A stretch of 64,000 nt of DNA from Pseudomonas sp. A-RE-19 (GCF_019956555.1 NZ_JAHBDQ010000010.1:1-64000), one strand, 5' to 3'. Shown: positions 18,925 to 29,153, counted from the stretch's first letter. Translations and numbers: made by a program. The notes: generated by a model from the letters alone, not told the origin.

Positions 18925-19157
18925 GGGGTTTTCCTCGAAATTGGGGTGGAAAGTGTTGTGAAAAAGTGGCGTCAGAGTGGCGCTGAGTGTGTTCCCGGTC
19001 AAGGAAAAACCACCGCCAGGGTCGCCCGATAGATTGGATGGGGAGACTGTGCTAAAAAGACTGCCATGTCGGGTGAACCCTTGAGTATCAAGGGTTTCGA
19101 GCCGCCGATGAGCGGCAGACGGACAAATTGATTCACAAAGGCGACGGTAGAGCCACT

Positions 19158-19562
19158 ATGGAACAGCATTCCAGCGCCTTGAAGGTCATGGTGATCGATG
19201 ATTCGAAAACGATTCGTCGCACCGCCGAAACGCTGTTGAAAAACGTGGGCTGTGAAGTCATCACCGCAATCGATGGTTTCGATGCCCTGGCCAAGATTGC
19301 CGACAATCACCCCGGCATCATCTTTGTCGACATCATGATGCCGCGTCTGGATGGTTATCAGACCTGCGCTTTAATCAAGAACAACAGTGCGTTCAAGTCC
19401 ACGCCAGTGATTATGCTGTCGTCCAAGGACGGGTTGTTCGACAAGGCCAAGGGGCGGATCGTCGGTTCCGACCAGTTTTTGACCAAGCCTTTTAGCAAGG
19501 AAGAACTGCTGAACGCGATTCAGGCTCATGTACCGGGCTTTACCGCCGTTTCGCCGCAGTAG
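19158..19562 (+). CDS. pilG: Twitching motility response regulator PilG
   Basis: Single REC-domain protein of 134 aa with phosphoacceptor D58 in IIFVDIMMPRLDG and the acidic pair in VMVIDDSKTIRR. In the Pil-Chp system it receives phosphate from ChpA and promotes pilus extension and, in P. aeruginosa, cAMP synthesis. The start at 19158 (MEQHSSALKV) matches the family. It heads the pilG-pilH-pilI-pilJ-chpA-chpC run. Confidence 0.96.
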   Translation: MEQHSSALKVMVIDDSKTIRRTAETLLKNVGCEVITAIDGFDALAKIADNHPGIIFVDIMMPRLDGYQTCALIKNNSAFKSTPVIMLSSKDGLFDKAKGRIVGSDQFLTKPFSKEELLNAIQAHVPGFTAVSPQ

Positions 19563-19619
19563 GACACGCACAGTGACGCTCGGCCATGGGGCCCGGTGTC
19601 GACAAGAATGGGGAAAACC

Positions 19620-19985
19620 ATGGCACGTATTCTGATCGTCGATGACTCGCCGACTGAAATGTACAAACTGACCGGCATGCTCGAAAAGCACGGTCATGAG
19701 GTGTTGAAAGCCGAAAACGGCGCCGACGGCGTGGCCCTGGCCCGTCAGGAAAAACCCGACGCGGTGCTGATGGACATCGTCATGCCCGGCCTCAATGGTT
19801 TCCAGGCGACCCGTCAGCTGACCAAAGACCCGGAAACCGGGCACATCCCGGTGATCATCATCACCACCAAGGATCAGGAAACCGACAAAGTCTGGGGCAC
19901 GCGCCAGGGCGCCAAGGACTACCTGACCAAACCGGTCGACGAAGACACCCTGATCAAGACCCTGAACAACGTGCTGGCCGGTTGA
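19620..19985 (+). CDS. pilH: Twitching motility response regulator PilH
   Basis: Single REC-domain protein of 121 aa, MARILIVDDSPTEMYKLTGMLEKHG, with phosphoacceptor D52 in VLMDIVMPGLNG and conserved KPVDEDTL at the end. In P. aeruginosa PilH opposes PilG, either as a phosphate sink or by favouring retraction. The start at 19620 gives exactly the family length; the frame is open 24 bp further. It precedes pilI by 10 bp. Confidence 0.96.
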   Translation: MARILIVDDSPTEMYKLTGMLEKHGHEVLKAENGADGVALARQEKPDAVLMDIVMPGLNGFQATRQLTKDPETGHIPVIIITTKDQETDKVWGTRQGAKDYLTKPVDEDTLIKTLNNVLAG

Positions 19986-19995
19986 TCGTCCGGTC

Positions 19996-20550
19996 ATGAC
20001 CGAGTCGCTGACAGCCTTCGAACTGCTCCTGCAGATTGACCAGCGCTGTCGTCTGCTGGCGGCGGACCTGCCGTCCCAGCCGACCCGACAGGACAGCTGG
20101 AGCGGCATCGGCTTTCGCTTGGGCGAGCATGGGTACGTCGCGCCCATGGGCGAAGTCAGCGAGGTCCTGCACGAACTGCGCGTTACGCAATTGCCGGGGG
20201 TCAAGCCCTGGATCAAGGGCGTGGCGAACCTGCGCGGGCGACTGCTGCCGATCATGGATTTGCATGGCTTTTTTTATGGTTATGAGCCCGGCCATGAACT
20301 ACCTGCCTTGCGCAAGCAACGGCGGATATTGGTAGTGGAGCACAAAGACGTGTTTGCAGGGTTGATGGTCGATGAGGTCTTCGGCTTGCAGCACTTTGCC
20401 CAGGACAGTCTGGAGCCGGTGCCGGCCGATGACTTGCAAGGGCCGATGTCGGCGTTCGTCAAAGGCCGGTTTCAGCGTGAGCAGAAGTGGCAGGTGTTCA
20501 GCCCGTTTGCGTTGGCGCAGTCGCAAGGATTCATGAACGTGGCGCAGTAA
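19996..20550 (+). CDS. pilI: CheW-like adaptor PilI
   Basis: CheW-domain protein of 184 aa that should link the receptor PilJ to the kinase ChpA. The core IGFRLGEHGYVAPMGEVSEVLHELRVTQLPGVKPWIKGVANLRGRLLPIMDLHGFF is clear. It lies 10 bp after pilH. A 92-bp REPIN follows it, splitting the run between pilI and pilJ. Confidence 0.95.
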   Translation: MTESLTAFELLLQIDQRCRLLAADLPSQPTRQDSWSGIGFRLGEHGYVAPMGEVSEVLHELRVTQLPGVKPWIKGVANLRGRLLPIMDLHGFFYGYEPGHELPALRKQRRILVVEHKDVFAGLMVDEVFGLQHFAQDSLEPVPADDLQGPMSAFVKGRFQREQKWQVFSPFALAQSQGFMNVAQ

Positions 20551-20568
20551 CGGCGGCGACGCCCATCC

Positions 20569-20660
20569 TGTAGGAGCGAGGCTTGCCCGCGAAGAACGAA
20601 AACGCGGTGTTTCTGTAAGACCGCAGCGCCTGCTTCGCGGGCAAGCCTCGCTCCTACAAG
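20569..20660. repeat. REPIN inside the pil-chp run
   Basis: Inverted class A heads (CTGTAGGAGCGAGGCTTGCC and complement) between pilI and pilJ. It does not disrupt either gene but could create an RNA hairpin in the middle of the operon transcript. Confidence 0.9.
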
Positions 20661-20696
20661 GGCATAGAGTGAATTGGGCAGGACAGGCGAGGACCG

Positions 20697-22745
20697 ATGA
20701 TAAAAGCAAAAACAGGCAATCCAGAAGGGTCGCGCAGCCGGTCGCAGATCATCGTGCTGTTCATCGCGCTGATTGTCTTCATCATGCTGCTGTTCGCCAA
20801 CTTCGCTTACCTCAACACCCAGGCGACGTACGACAAACAGTACATCGGCCACGCCGGTGAGCTGCGCGTGCTGTCCCAGCGCATTGCCAAGAACGCCACC
20901 GAAGCCGCCGCCGGCAAGGCCGCGGCGTTCAAGTTGCTCAGCGATGCACGCAACGACTTCGCCCAGCGTTGGGGCTATCTGAAGAAAGGCGATCCTTCCA
21001 CGGGTTTGCCGCCGGCACCGTCGGTAGTGCGCCCGGAGATGCGCGCCGTGCAGCTGGATTGGGAGCGGCTGCTGAAAAACACCGACGCCATCCTCTCCAG
21101 CGAACAGACCGTGCTGTCCTTGCATCAAGTCGCCGCAACGCTGGCCGAAACCGTGCCGCAGTTGCAGGTCGAATATGAAAAGGTCGTCGAAACCCTCCTG
21201 CAACGTGGCGCCCCGGCCGCTCAGGTGGCGATGGCTCAGCGTCAGTCGCTGTTGGCCGAGCGGATTCTCGGCGCGGTAAACACCGTACTGTCCGGCGACG
21301 AAAACTCGCAGCAGGCGGCCGACGCCTTCGGTCGCGACGCGGCGCGTTTCGGCCAGGTGCTCAACGGCATGCTTCAGGGCAATGCGGCGCTGAAAATCAG
21401 CCAGGTCGAAGACCGCGATGCGCGCGCCCGGTTGACCGAAATTTCCGAACTGTTTGAATTCGTGTCGGGTTCGGTGGATGAAATCCTCGAAACGTCGCCG
21501 CAGCTGCTCAAGGTCCGCGAATCGGCCACCAATATATTTACCCTGTCGCAAACCCTGCTCGATGAAGCCTCGCACCTGGCCACCCGTTTCGAAAACCTCG
21601 CCGGCGGGCGCAACACCGATACCATCGGCGGCTACGTGCTGGGCTTGCTCGCACTGACGTCGATCATCCTCATCGGCCTGGTGATGGTGCGCGAAACCAA
21701 CCGTCAGTTGCGCGAAACCGCCGAGAAGAACGAGCGCAACCAGAACGCGATCATGCGTTTGCTGGACGAAATCGAAGACCTCGCCGACGGCGACCTGACC
21801 GTGACCGCCTCGGTGACCGAAGACTTCACCGGGACCATCGCCGACTCGATCAACTATTCCGTCGACCAACTGCGCGATCTGGTGGCGACCATCAACCTCA
21901 CCGCCGGCCAGGTCGCTGCTGCCGTGCAGGAAACCCAGGCCACCGCGATGCACCTGGCCCAAGCCTCGGAGCATCAGGCCCAGCAGATTTCCGAAGCCTC
22001 CACGGCGATCAACGACATGGCCCAGTCCATCGATCAGGTCTCGGCCAACGCCGCCGAATCCTCGGCGGTGGCCGAACGTTCGGTGGAAATCGCCAACAAG
22101 GGCAACGAGGTGGTGCACAACACCATCCACGGCATGGACAATATTCGCGAACAGATTCAAGACACCGCCAAGCGAATCAAACGGCTGGGCGAGTCCTCTC
22201 AGGAAATCGGCGACATTGTCAGCTTGATCGATGACATTGCCGACCAGACCAACATCCTCGCGCTCAATGCGGCGATTCAGGCGTCCATGGCCGGGGACGC
22301 CGGGCGTGGTTTTGCGGTGGTGGCCGACGAAGTGCAGCGCTTGGCCGAACGTTCGTCCGCGGCGACCCGGCAGATCGAAACGCTGGTGCGGGCGATTCAG
22401 ACCGACACCAACGAAGCGGTGATTTCCATGGAGCAGACCACCACCGAAGTGGTGCGCGGCGCGCGTCTGGCGCAGGATGCCGGGGTGGCCCTGGAAGAAA
22501 TCGAAGGTGTATCGAAGACCCTCGCGGCACTGATCCAGAGTATTTCCAATGCTGCGCAGCAACAGACGTCTTCGGCCGGCCAGATTTCCCTGACGATGAA
22601 CGTGATCCAGCAGATCACCACGCAGACTTCGTCCGGCTCCACCGCCACCGCCGAGAGCATTGGCAACCTGGCGAAAATGGCCAGCCAGTTGCGGCGTTCG
22701 GTGTCCGGGTTCACCTTGCCGGCCAAGCCTGCGGACAACGCTTGA
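20697..22745 (+). CDS. pilJ: Methyl-accepting chemotaxis-type receptor PilJ
   Basis: Receptor of 682 aa for the Pil-Chp pathway. A first membrane helix at about residues 18-42 is followed by a periplasmic part with two related PilJ-type helical modules ([20 protein letters not shown] and [19 protein letters not shown]). A second helix lies near residue 310 ([21 protein letters not shown]), then HAMP and a long coiled coil. The signalling tip is [42 protein letters not shown]. No methyltransferase gene follows it, unlike in P. aeruginosa. Confidence 0.95.
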   Translation: MIKAKTGNPEGSRSRSQIIVLFIALIVFIMLLFANFAYLNTQATYDKQYIGHAGELRVLSQRIAKNATEAAAGKAAAFKLLSDARNDFAQRWGYLKKGDPSTGLPPAPSVVRPEMRAVQLDWERLLKNTDAILSSEQTVLSLHQVAATLAETVPQLQVEYEKVVETLLQRGAPAAQVAMAQRQSLLAERILGAVNTVLSGDENSQQAADAFGRDAARFGQVLNGMLQGNAALKISQVEDRDARARLTEISELFEFVSGSVDEILETSPQLLKVRESATNIFTLSQTLLDEASHLATRFENLAGGRNTDTIGGYVLGLLALTSIILIGLVMVRETNRQLRETAEKNERNQNAIMRLLDEIEDLADGDLTVTASVTEDFTGTIADSINYSVDQLRDLVATINLTAGQVAAAVQETQATAMHLAQASEHQAQQISEASTAINDMAQSIDQVSANAAESSAVAERSVEIANKGNEVVHNTIHGMDNIREQIQDTAKRIKRLGESSQEIGDIVSLIDDIADQTNILALNAAIQASMAGDAGRGFAVVADEVQRLAERSSAATRQIETLVRAIQTDTNEAVISMEQTTTEVVRGARLAQDAGVALEEIEGVSKTLAALIQSISNAAQQQTSSAGQISLTMNVIQQITTQTSSGSTATAESIGNLAKMASQLRRSVSGFTLPAKPADNA

Positions 22746-22794
22746 CCGCCCCCCGGGCGGATGCATCTTGATTGGAGTGGGGATCGGAGTGGTT
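22746..22794 (+). other. pilJ-chpA junction where pilK would be expected
   Basis: Only 49 bp separate the two genes. They hold a small hairpin (CCGCCC, CCC loop, GGGCGG at 22746-22760) and a GGAG ribosome-binding site for chpA. No remnant of a CheR-type methyltransferase gene is visible. Confidence 0.7.
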
Positions 22795-25700
22795 ATGGGT
22801 GATCGGCACGACTATGTGGCCCTCGAATGGGTCAAAGGCGAGATTGCCGAAACGCTGAAGCAGGCTCATCAGGCGATCGAAACCCTGATCGACGACCCGC
22901 AGGCGACGCATGCGCTGAGTGAGTGTCTGGCCTGTGTCCATCAGGTTCACGGCAGTTTGCAGATGGTCGAGTTCTACGGCGCGGCACTGCTCGCCGAAGA
23001 GATCGAGCAACTGACCATCGCCTTGCAGCAGAACCGCGTCAGCCATCGCGACGAGGCGGTCCATCTGTTGCTGCAAGCCGTGGGGCAATTGCCGACTTAC
23101 CTCGACCGGGTGCAAGGCGCCCGCCGTGATTTGCCGCTGGTGGTGTTGCCGCTGATCAACGATTTGCGCAGCGCCCGTGGCGAAAAGCTGCTGTCGGAAA
23201 CCAGTCTGTTCAGCCCGCAACTGCCAGAGCTGCCGCCCCTGAGCGAAGATGCCCTGGCGCTGCTGGAACCGCCCGACTTGCCGAATGTGCTGCGCAAATT
23301 GCGGCAGATGTTGCAGATGGCGCTGGTCGGCTTGCTGCGTGAGCAGGATGACGACACTCACGTTGCTTACCTGGCCAGGGTTTTTTCGCGTCTCGAAGGA
23401 CTATGCGCCAATGCGCCCCTGAGCCCGTTGTGGCAAGTCGCGTCGGCACTGGTCGAAGGCATGCGCAACGGCTCGATCGCCAACAGCCCGGCGTTGCGCA
23501 GCCTGTTCAAGGACGCCGACAAAGAGCTCAAGCGTTTGCTCGAACAAGGCATGCCTGGCATCAATCAACCGGCGCCGCCAGAGCTGCTCAAGAGTTTGTT
23601 GTTCTATATTGCCAAGGCCGAACACCCCACCGGGCAGATGCTGACCATGAAAGATCGCTACTCACTTGACGATGCGCTACCCACCAGCGCGATGGTCGAT
23701 GAAGAAAGGGCACGGCTGGCCGGCCCTGACCGCGACGCCATGCGTTCGGTATTGGCGGCGCTGTGCGAAGAGCTGGTGCGGGTCAAGGAGCGCCTGGACT
23801 TGTTCGTGCGCAGCGACCGTCAGCACACCTCGGACCTCGAAAGCTTGCTGGCACCCCTGCGGCAAATCGCCGACACCCTGGCGGTGCTCGGGTTCGGCCA
23901 GCCACGCAAGGTCATCATCGATCAATTGGCGGTGGTGCTGAGCCTCGCCCAGGGCCAGCGCGAACCCAACGACGCGATTCTCATGGACGTCGCCGGGGCT
24001 TTGCTCTACGTCGAGGCGACCCTGGCCGGCATGGTCGGCACTGTGGAGCCGCAAAGCCAGGAAGACAGCCGTCTGCCGACCACCGACCTGACGCAGATCC
24101 ACCAGATCGTGATCAAGGAAGCGCGCATCTGTCTGCAACAGGCCAAGGACATGATCGTCGACTACATCGACGCCGACTGGGACCGCCAGCATTTGCAACC
24201 CTTGCCGGCGTTGCTGACCCAAGTGCGCGGAGCGCTGGCAATGATTCCGTTGGCCCGCGCGGCGAGTCTGGTCGAGGCCTGCAACAGCTTCATCCGCGAG
24301 CATCTGCTGGTGGACCCGGACCAGCCCGGTTGGCAGCAACTGGACAGCCTGGCCGACGTCATCACCAGCATCGAGTATTACCTGGAGCGCCTCGGCGACG
24401 ACCCTGAAGCGCCCGGGGAACAACTGCTCGATGTCGCGGAAAAAGGCCTGGTTTCACTCGGTTTCTTTCCCAGTGAACAGCTCGTGCCGACGCTTGAGGA
24501 TGTGCTCAGCCCCAGTGAAGCGTTGGTCATGCAAGACATGCAGGAGCTGGACGACCCCGAGATCGTCCAGTCATTGGCCGGTGTGCTGGCCAGCCCCGTG
24601 TCGTCTGTCAACCCGCCGGCGCTGGCAACGCCGGGTAGCCTGCTACCGCCGCCCGTCGGTGAAGAACCGGTGGACGATGAGCTGCGGGAAGTCTTCCTCG
24701 AAGAGACCGATGAGGTTCTGGAAATTCTCCGGGAATACTTGCCGCGCTGGTCGGCCAATCCCGATAGCCCATCGGCCTTGAGTGAACTGCGCCGCGCCTT
24801 CCACACCCTCAAGGGCAGTGGCCGGATGGTCCGCGCGCTGGTGCTGGGCGAGCTGGCCTGGGCGGTGGAAAACCTGCTCAACCGCGTGCTCGATCACAGC
24901 ATTGCACCTTCGCCTGCGGTGCAACACCTGGTGGGCGATGCGCTGAAGCTGCTGCCGGAACTGGTGGCCGAGTTCGCCGCCCATGCCCAGCGCCAGCGTA
25001 ACGATGTCGACCAATTGGCCGCCCGTGCCCATACGCTCGCCAAGGGTGATAAGCCGGTGTCCGATGAGGACGCGCAGGATGTCGCGGCGCTCGATCCCCT
25101 GTTGCTGGAGATCTTCCGCAACGAAGCCGAGACCCATTTGAACAGCCTCAATCGCTTCCTCGATCAGGCCGCCGAGCATGTGCCGCTTCAGGCCAGCGAC
25201 GAGTTGCAGCGAGCCTTGCACACCCTCAAGGGCAGCGCCTCGATGGCCGGCGTGCTGCCGATCGTCGAGCTGGCGGCGGCGCTGGATCAACTGGCCCGGG
25301 AGTACAAGGCGCACCGGATTGCCCTTGATCTGGACGAAGTCGAATTGCTGCTGGAAGCCGAAGGGCTGTTTCGTCTTGGGCTGCGCCAGCTCAAGAGCGA
25401 CCCGCTGGCCGAAATTCCCGATGCCCGCTCGTTGATCGAGCGAACCCAGGCCGTGCTGGCCGAGCGTCTGCACAGCCTCTTGAACGCGCCCAATACGGGG
25501 CTGCGCATCAAGCGCGATCCGCAACTGATCAACAACTTTCTTGCCCAGGGCATGGACATCCTGCTGGACGCCGAAAGCCTGTTGCAGCGCTGGCAGCAAC
25601 ATCCCGGCGAGCGGCAGGAGCTCAGCGCGCTGCTGGACGAACTGACCACCCTCGGCGAAGGCGCACACCTGGCCGATCTGCATCCGGTGGATGAACTCTG

Positions 25701-28698
25701 TGAAGCCTTGCTCGATCTCTATGGCGCTGTGGAAGAAAGCAGCCTGGCGGTCAGCGACAGTTTTTTCCACGAGGCGCAAAGTGCCCACGAAGCGCTGATC
25801 AACATGCTCGACGAACTGGCCGCCGGCCAGGAAGTCACTGCGCAACCGCAGCGGGTGCGGGCCTTGCGCGGCCTGCTCGATGAGAGTCTCGACCCATCCT
25901 CCATGGGCCTGATTCGCAGTGACGGCAGCCGCGCCCTGAGCATTCGCGAGCTGGGCAGTGCCACGGCCGAGCTGGAACAGGCGGCAAGTCAGGTGGAGCT
26001 GGACGACGAAATCGTTTCGATCTTCCTTGAAGAAGCGGTGGATATTCTCGAAAGCGCCGGCCAGGCCTTGCAGCGCTGGTTGAGCGACCCGGATAACGCC
26101 GCGCCGCTGTTGTCCTTGCAGCGCGATTTGCACACCCTCAAGGGCGGTGCGCGGATGGCCGAAGTCGAACCGGTCGGCGACCTGGCCCATGAACTGGAAA
26201 GTCTTTACGAAGGCTTGGTGGACCGCCGTTACAGCTACAGCGAAGCGCTGGCGCAGTTGCTGCAACAGAGCCATGACCGACTGGCCATGCTCCTTGAACA
26301 GTTGCAGCACAACCGTCCGTTGGGCGATCCGGGCGAATTGATCGAGGCTATTCGTGAATTTCGTCAGGGCAATGCCGGCAGTGCCGAGGTGATCGAACCG
26401 GCGGCCAGCAATGACTCGGCGGCTCATGATCCCGAGCTTCTGGAGATCTTCCTCGAGGAAGGTTTCGACATCATCGAAAACTCCGGCGCGGCGCTGCTGC
26501 GCTGGCAGGCCGAGCCTTCGAATCGCCAGGAAGTGGAAACCCTGCTGCGCGACCTGCATACCCTCAAGGGCGGTGCGCGGATGGTGGAGATCGCCCCGAT
26601 TGGCGACCTGGCCCACGAACTGGAATTCCTCTACGAAGGCTTGTCGGCTGGCGTGCTGCAACCCACCGCCGAGCTATTCTCGTTGTTGCAACGCAGCCAT
26701 GACCGACTGGCGCAGATGCTCGACGCCGCCCGTGCCGGTCAACCATTGCCACCGGCCGATCGACTGATCGATGCGATCAAGAATTTCAGCCATCCGGCGG
26801 TGTCCGAAACTCCGGCACCGGTGGTGATGCCCGCCGCCCCCAAAGCGGAATCAGCCGCACCGCAAGCCGAAGGCGCCGACACGGTCAAGGTTTCGGCGGA
26901 GCTGCTTGACGATCTGGTCAATCTGGCCGGGGAAACCTCGATCTTTCGCGGCCGCATCGAACAACAGGTCAACGACGCACGGGTAGCCCTGAGCGAGATG
27001 GAAACCACCATCGAACGCATGCGCGACCAGTTGCGCCGCCTCGATACCGAAACCCAGGGGCGGATTCTCAGCCGTCAGCAAGTCGACGCCGAACGCCTGG
27101 GGTACGAAGAATTTGACCCGCTGGAGATGGACCGTCACTCGCAGCTGCAGCAGCTGTCGCGGGCGCTGTTCGAGTCTGCCTCCGACCTGCTCGACCTCAA
27201 GGAAACCCTCGAGCGGCGTAATCAGGACGCGGAAAACCTGCTGCAACAGCAAGGCCGCATCAACACCGAATTGCAGGAAGGCCTGATGCGTACGCGCATG
27301 GTGCCGTTCGAGCGGATGCTGCCACGTTTGAAGCGCATTGTTCGTCAGGTCGCCAGCGAACTGGGCAAGGACGTGGACTTCGTCGTCGGCAACGCCGAAG
27401 GCGAGATGGACCGCAACGTCCTCGAACGCATGGCCGCGCCGCTGGAACACATGCTGCGCAACGCCGTCGACCATGGGCTGGAATCGGCCGAGGTGCGTAT
27501 CGCGGCTGGCAAACCGGCCCAAGGCAAGATCACCCTGGACTTGTCCCGAGAGGGTGGCGACATCATTTTCGACATCCGCGACGACGGTGCCGGTGTGCCG
27601 CTGGACGCCGTGCGGCGCAAGGCGATCAAGCGCGGTTTGCTCCACCCGGACAGCGACATCAGCGACCGCGACGTGCTGCAATTCATTCTGCAGCCGGGGT
27701 TCTCCACCGCCGAAAAAATCACTCAGATCTCCGGGCGTGGCGTGGGCATGGACGTGGTTCACGAAGAGGTCCGGCAGCTCGGCGGCAGCATGACCATCGA
27801 CTCTGTGCCGGGGCAGGGCGTGCATTTCCGGATTCGCCTGCCGTTCACCGTGTCGGTCAACCGCGCGTTGATGGTGCAGTGCGGGGATGATCAATACGCG
27901 ATCCCGCTGAACACCATCGACGGCATCGTTCGGGTGTTGCCCAACGAACTCGAAGGGCATTACCGCCTCGATCCGCCGACCTACGAATACGCCGGGCAAC
28001 GTTATGAGTTGTGCTATCTCGGCGAGCTGCTGAAAACCAGCACCCGCCCGAAACTGCTGGGCCAGAGCCTGCCGTTGCCGGTATTGCTGGTGCAGTGCAA
28101 CGAGCGACATGTCGCGGTGCAAGTGGATGCCATGGCGGGCACCCGGGAAATCGTGGTCAAAAGCCTCGGCCCGCAGTTCGCCGCGGTGCAGGGTTTGTCC
28201 GGCGCGACGATTCTGGGCGATGGCCGGGTGGTGCTGATTCTCGACTTGCTGGCGCCGATCCGCGCGATGCAAGCGCGGGTGCCGCAACGACCGGTGACGC
28301 AGGACGTAGAGCCTGAGTCGCAACGACCCTTGCTGGTGCTGGTGGTCGACGATTCGGTCACCGTGCGCAAGGTCACCAGCCGTCTGCTGGAACGCCACGG
28401 CATGAATGTGCTGACCGCCAAGGACGGGGTCGACGCCATGTTGCTGCTCGAAGAGCACATGCCCGACCTGATGCTGCTGGACATCGAAATGCCGCGCATG
28501 GACGGCTTCGAAGTGGCGACCCAGGTACGCGCCGACGAGCGTTTGCGGCATCTGCCGATCATCATGATCACCTCCCGTACCGGCCAAAAACACCGCGACC
28601 GCGCCATGGCCATCGGCGTCAACGACTACCTTGGCAAGCCGTATCAGGAATCGGTGCTGCTCGACAGCATCGCCCGGTGGAGCAAAACCCATGCATGA
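22795..28698 (+). CDS. chpA: ChpA hybrid chemosensory histidine kinase (Pil-Chp)
   Basis: Kinase of 1967 aa. The N-terminal ~600 residues resemble a FimL-like Hpt array without a clear phosphorylatable His. Four canonical Hpt modules follow, with His at 670, 809, 1113 and 1255 (each H-T-L-K-G). Between the second and third lies an Hpt-like module with Thr951 in place of His. Then come a P3 dimerisation helix, a CheA ATPase core (N box near 1552-1560, DIRDDGAGVP, GRGVGMDVVHEEV), a CheW domain and a C-terminal REC domain with D1896. It is shorter than the P. aeruginosa protein, which is near 2470 aa. The start at 22795 (MGDRHDYVALEWVKGEI) follows GGAG. Confidence 0.95.
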   Translation: MGDRHDYVALEWVKGEIAETLKQAHQAIETLIDDPQATHALSECLACVHQVHGSLQMVEFYGAALLAEEIEQLTIALQQNRVSHRDEAVHLLLQAVGQLPTYLDRVQGARRDLPLVVLPLINDLRSARGEKLLSETSLFSPQLPELPPLSEDALALLEPPDLPNVLRKLRQMLQMALVGLLREQDDDTHVAYLARVFSRLEGLCANAPLSPLWQVASALVEGMRNGSIANSPALRSLFKDADKELKRLLEQGMPGINQPAPPELLKSLLFYIAKAEHPTGQMLTMKDRYSLDDALPTSAMVDEERARLAGPDRDAMRSVLAALCEELVRVKERLDLFVRSDRQHTSDLESLLAPLRQIADTLAVLGFGQPRKVIIDQLAVVLSLAQGQREPNDAILMDVAGALLYVEATLAGMVGTVEPQSQEDSRLPTTDLTQIHQIVIKEARICLQQAKDMIVDYIDADWDRQHLQPLPALLTQVRGALAMIPLARAASLVEACNSFIREHLLVDPDQPGWQQLDSLADVITSIEYYLERLGDDPEAPGEQLLDVAEKGLVSLGFFPSEQLVPTLEDVLSPSEALVMQDMQELDDPEIVQSLAGVLASPVSSVNPPALATPGSLLPPPVGEEPVDDELREVFLEETDEVLEILREYLPRWSANPDSPSALSELRRAFHTLKGSGRMVRALVLGELAWAVENLLNRVLDHSIAPSPAVQHLVGDALKLLPELVAEFAAHAQRQRNDVDQLAARAHTLAKGDKPVSDEDAQDVAALDPLLLEIFRNEAETHLNSLNRFLDQAAEHVPLQASDELQRALHTLKGSASMAGVLPIVELAAALDQLAREYKAHRIALDLDEVELLLEAEGLFRLGLRQLKSDPLAEIPDARSLIERTQAVLAERLHSLLNAPNTGLRIKRDPQLINNFLAQGMDILLDAESLLQRWQQHPGERQELSALLDELTTLGEGAHLADLHPVDELCEALLDLYGAVEESSLAVSDSFFHEAQSAHEALINMLDELAAGQEVTAQPQRVRALRGLLDESLDPSSMGLIRSDGSRALSIRELGSATAELEQAASQVELDDEIVSIFLEEAVDILESAGQALQRWLSDPDNAAPLLSLQRDLHTLKGGARMAEVEPVGDLAHELESLYEGLVDRRYSYSEALAQLLQQSHDRLAMLLEQLQHNRPLGDPGELIEAIREFRQGNAGSAEVIEPAASNDSAAHDPELLEIFLEEGFDIIENSGAALLRWQAEPSNRQEVETLLRDLHTLKGGARMVEIAPIGDLAHELEFLYEGLSAGVLQPTAELFSLLQRSHDRLAQMLDAARAGQPLPPADRLIDAIKNFSHPAVSETPAPVVMPAAPKAESAAPQAEGADTVKVSAELLDDLVNLAGETSIFRGRIEQQVNDARVALSEMETTIERMRDQLRRLDTETQGRILSRQQVDAERLGYEEFDPLEMDRHSQLQQLSRALFESASDLLDLKETLERRNQDAENLLQQQGRINTELQEGLMRTRMVPFERMLPRLKRIVRQVASELGKDVDFVVGNAEGEMDRNVLERMAAPLEHMLRNAVDHGLESAEVRIAAGKPAQGKITLDLSREGGDIIFDIRDDGAGVPLDAVRRKAIKRGLLHPDSDISDRDVLQFILQPGFSTAEKITQISGRGVGMDVVHEEVRQLGGSMTIDSVPGQGVHFRIRLPFTVSVNRALMVQCGDDQYAIPLNTIDGIVRVLPNELEGHYRLDPPTYEYAGQRYELCYLGELLKTSTRPKLLGQSLPLPVLLVQCNERHVAVQVDAMAGTREIVVKSLGPQFAAVQGLSGATILGDGRVVLILDLLAPIRAMQARVPQRPVTQDVEPESQRPLLVLVVDDSVTVRKVTSRLLERHGMNVLTAKDGVDAMLLLEEHMPDLMLLDIEMPRMDGFEVATQVRADERLRHLPIIMITSRTGQKHRDRAMAIGVNDYLGKPYQESVLLDSIARWSKTHA

Positions 28699-29146
28699 GC
28701 ACCGCTCCAGCAATCTTACTGGCCTGCTGCTGCCCCTGGCCGACCGCAACCTGATCCTGCCCAACGTCGCCGTCGCCGAACTCATCGACTATCAGCCGGG
28801 AGCTTTCGATCTCGATACTCCGCCGTGGTACCTGGGGCGGGTGACGTGGCGAAACCGGCAGATTCCGTTGCTCAGTTTCGAATCGGCGTGTGGCAACAAA
28901 GTGGTGATCGGTGAGCGAGCGCGGATCGTCATCCTCAACGCCCTCGGCGGGCGGCCTGAGCTGAAGTTCATTGCGCTGCTGGTGCAGGGGATTCCGCGGT
29001 CTTACAAGCTCGACAGTCAGTTGAGTTATGTCGACGTGCCGTTGTGTGCGCTGGAGCAGGCGGCGGTACAGGTGGGGGAGCAAGTGGCGAAGGTGCCGGA
29101 TTTGTTGGCGTTGGAGGAGTTGCTTGTGAGTGCTGGGTTGGTCTGA
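28691..29146 (+). CDS. chpC: CheW-like adaptor ChpC
   Basis: Second CheW-type adaptor of the pathway, 151 aa, beginning MHEHRSSNLTGLLLPLADRNLILPNVAVAELIDY with the core PPWYLGRVTWRNRQIPLLSFE. Its ATG at 28691 overlaps the end of chpA by 8 bp, so translation is coupled. In P. aeruginosa chpB (a CheB methylesterase) separates chpA and chpC; here it is absent. In P. aeruginosa ChpC is thought to connect additional receptors to ChpA. Confidence 0.93.
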   Translation: MHEHRSSNLTGLLLPLADRNLILPNVAVAELIDYQPGAFDLDTPPWYLGRVTWRNRQIPLLSFESACGNKVVIGERARIVILNALGGRPELKFIALLVQGIPRSYKLDSQLSYVDVPLCALEQAAVQVGEQVAKVPDLLALEELLVSAGLV

Positions 29147-29153
29147 CTGGCCC

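Noticed and set aside
20472..22766. Reading frame of 764 codons on the minus strand across pilJ
   Set aside because: It lies antisense to an intact PilJ, has His/Arg/Gly-rich composition with no domain, and results from GC-rich codon bias.
24643..28785. Two long minus-strand reading frames (672 and 644 codons) opposite chpA
   Set aside because: Both mirror the chpA codons, have no recognisable motif, and no ribosome-binding site suits them.
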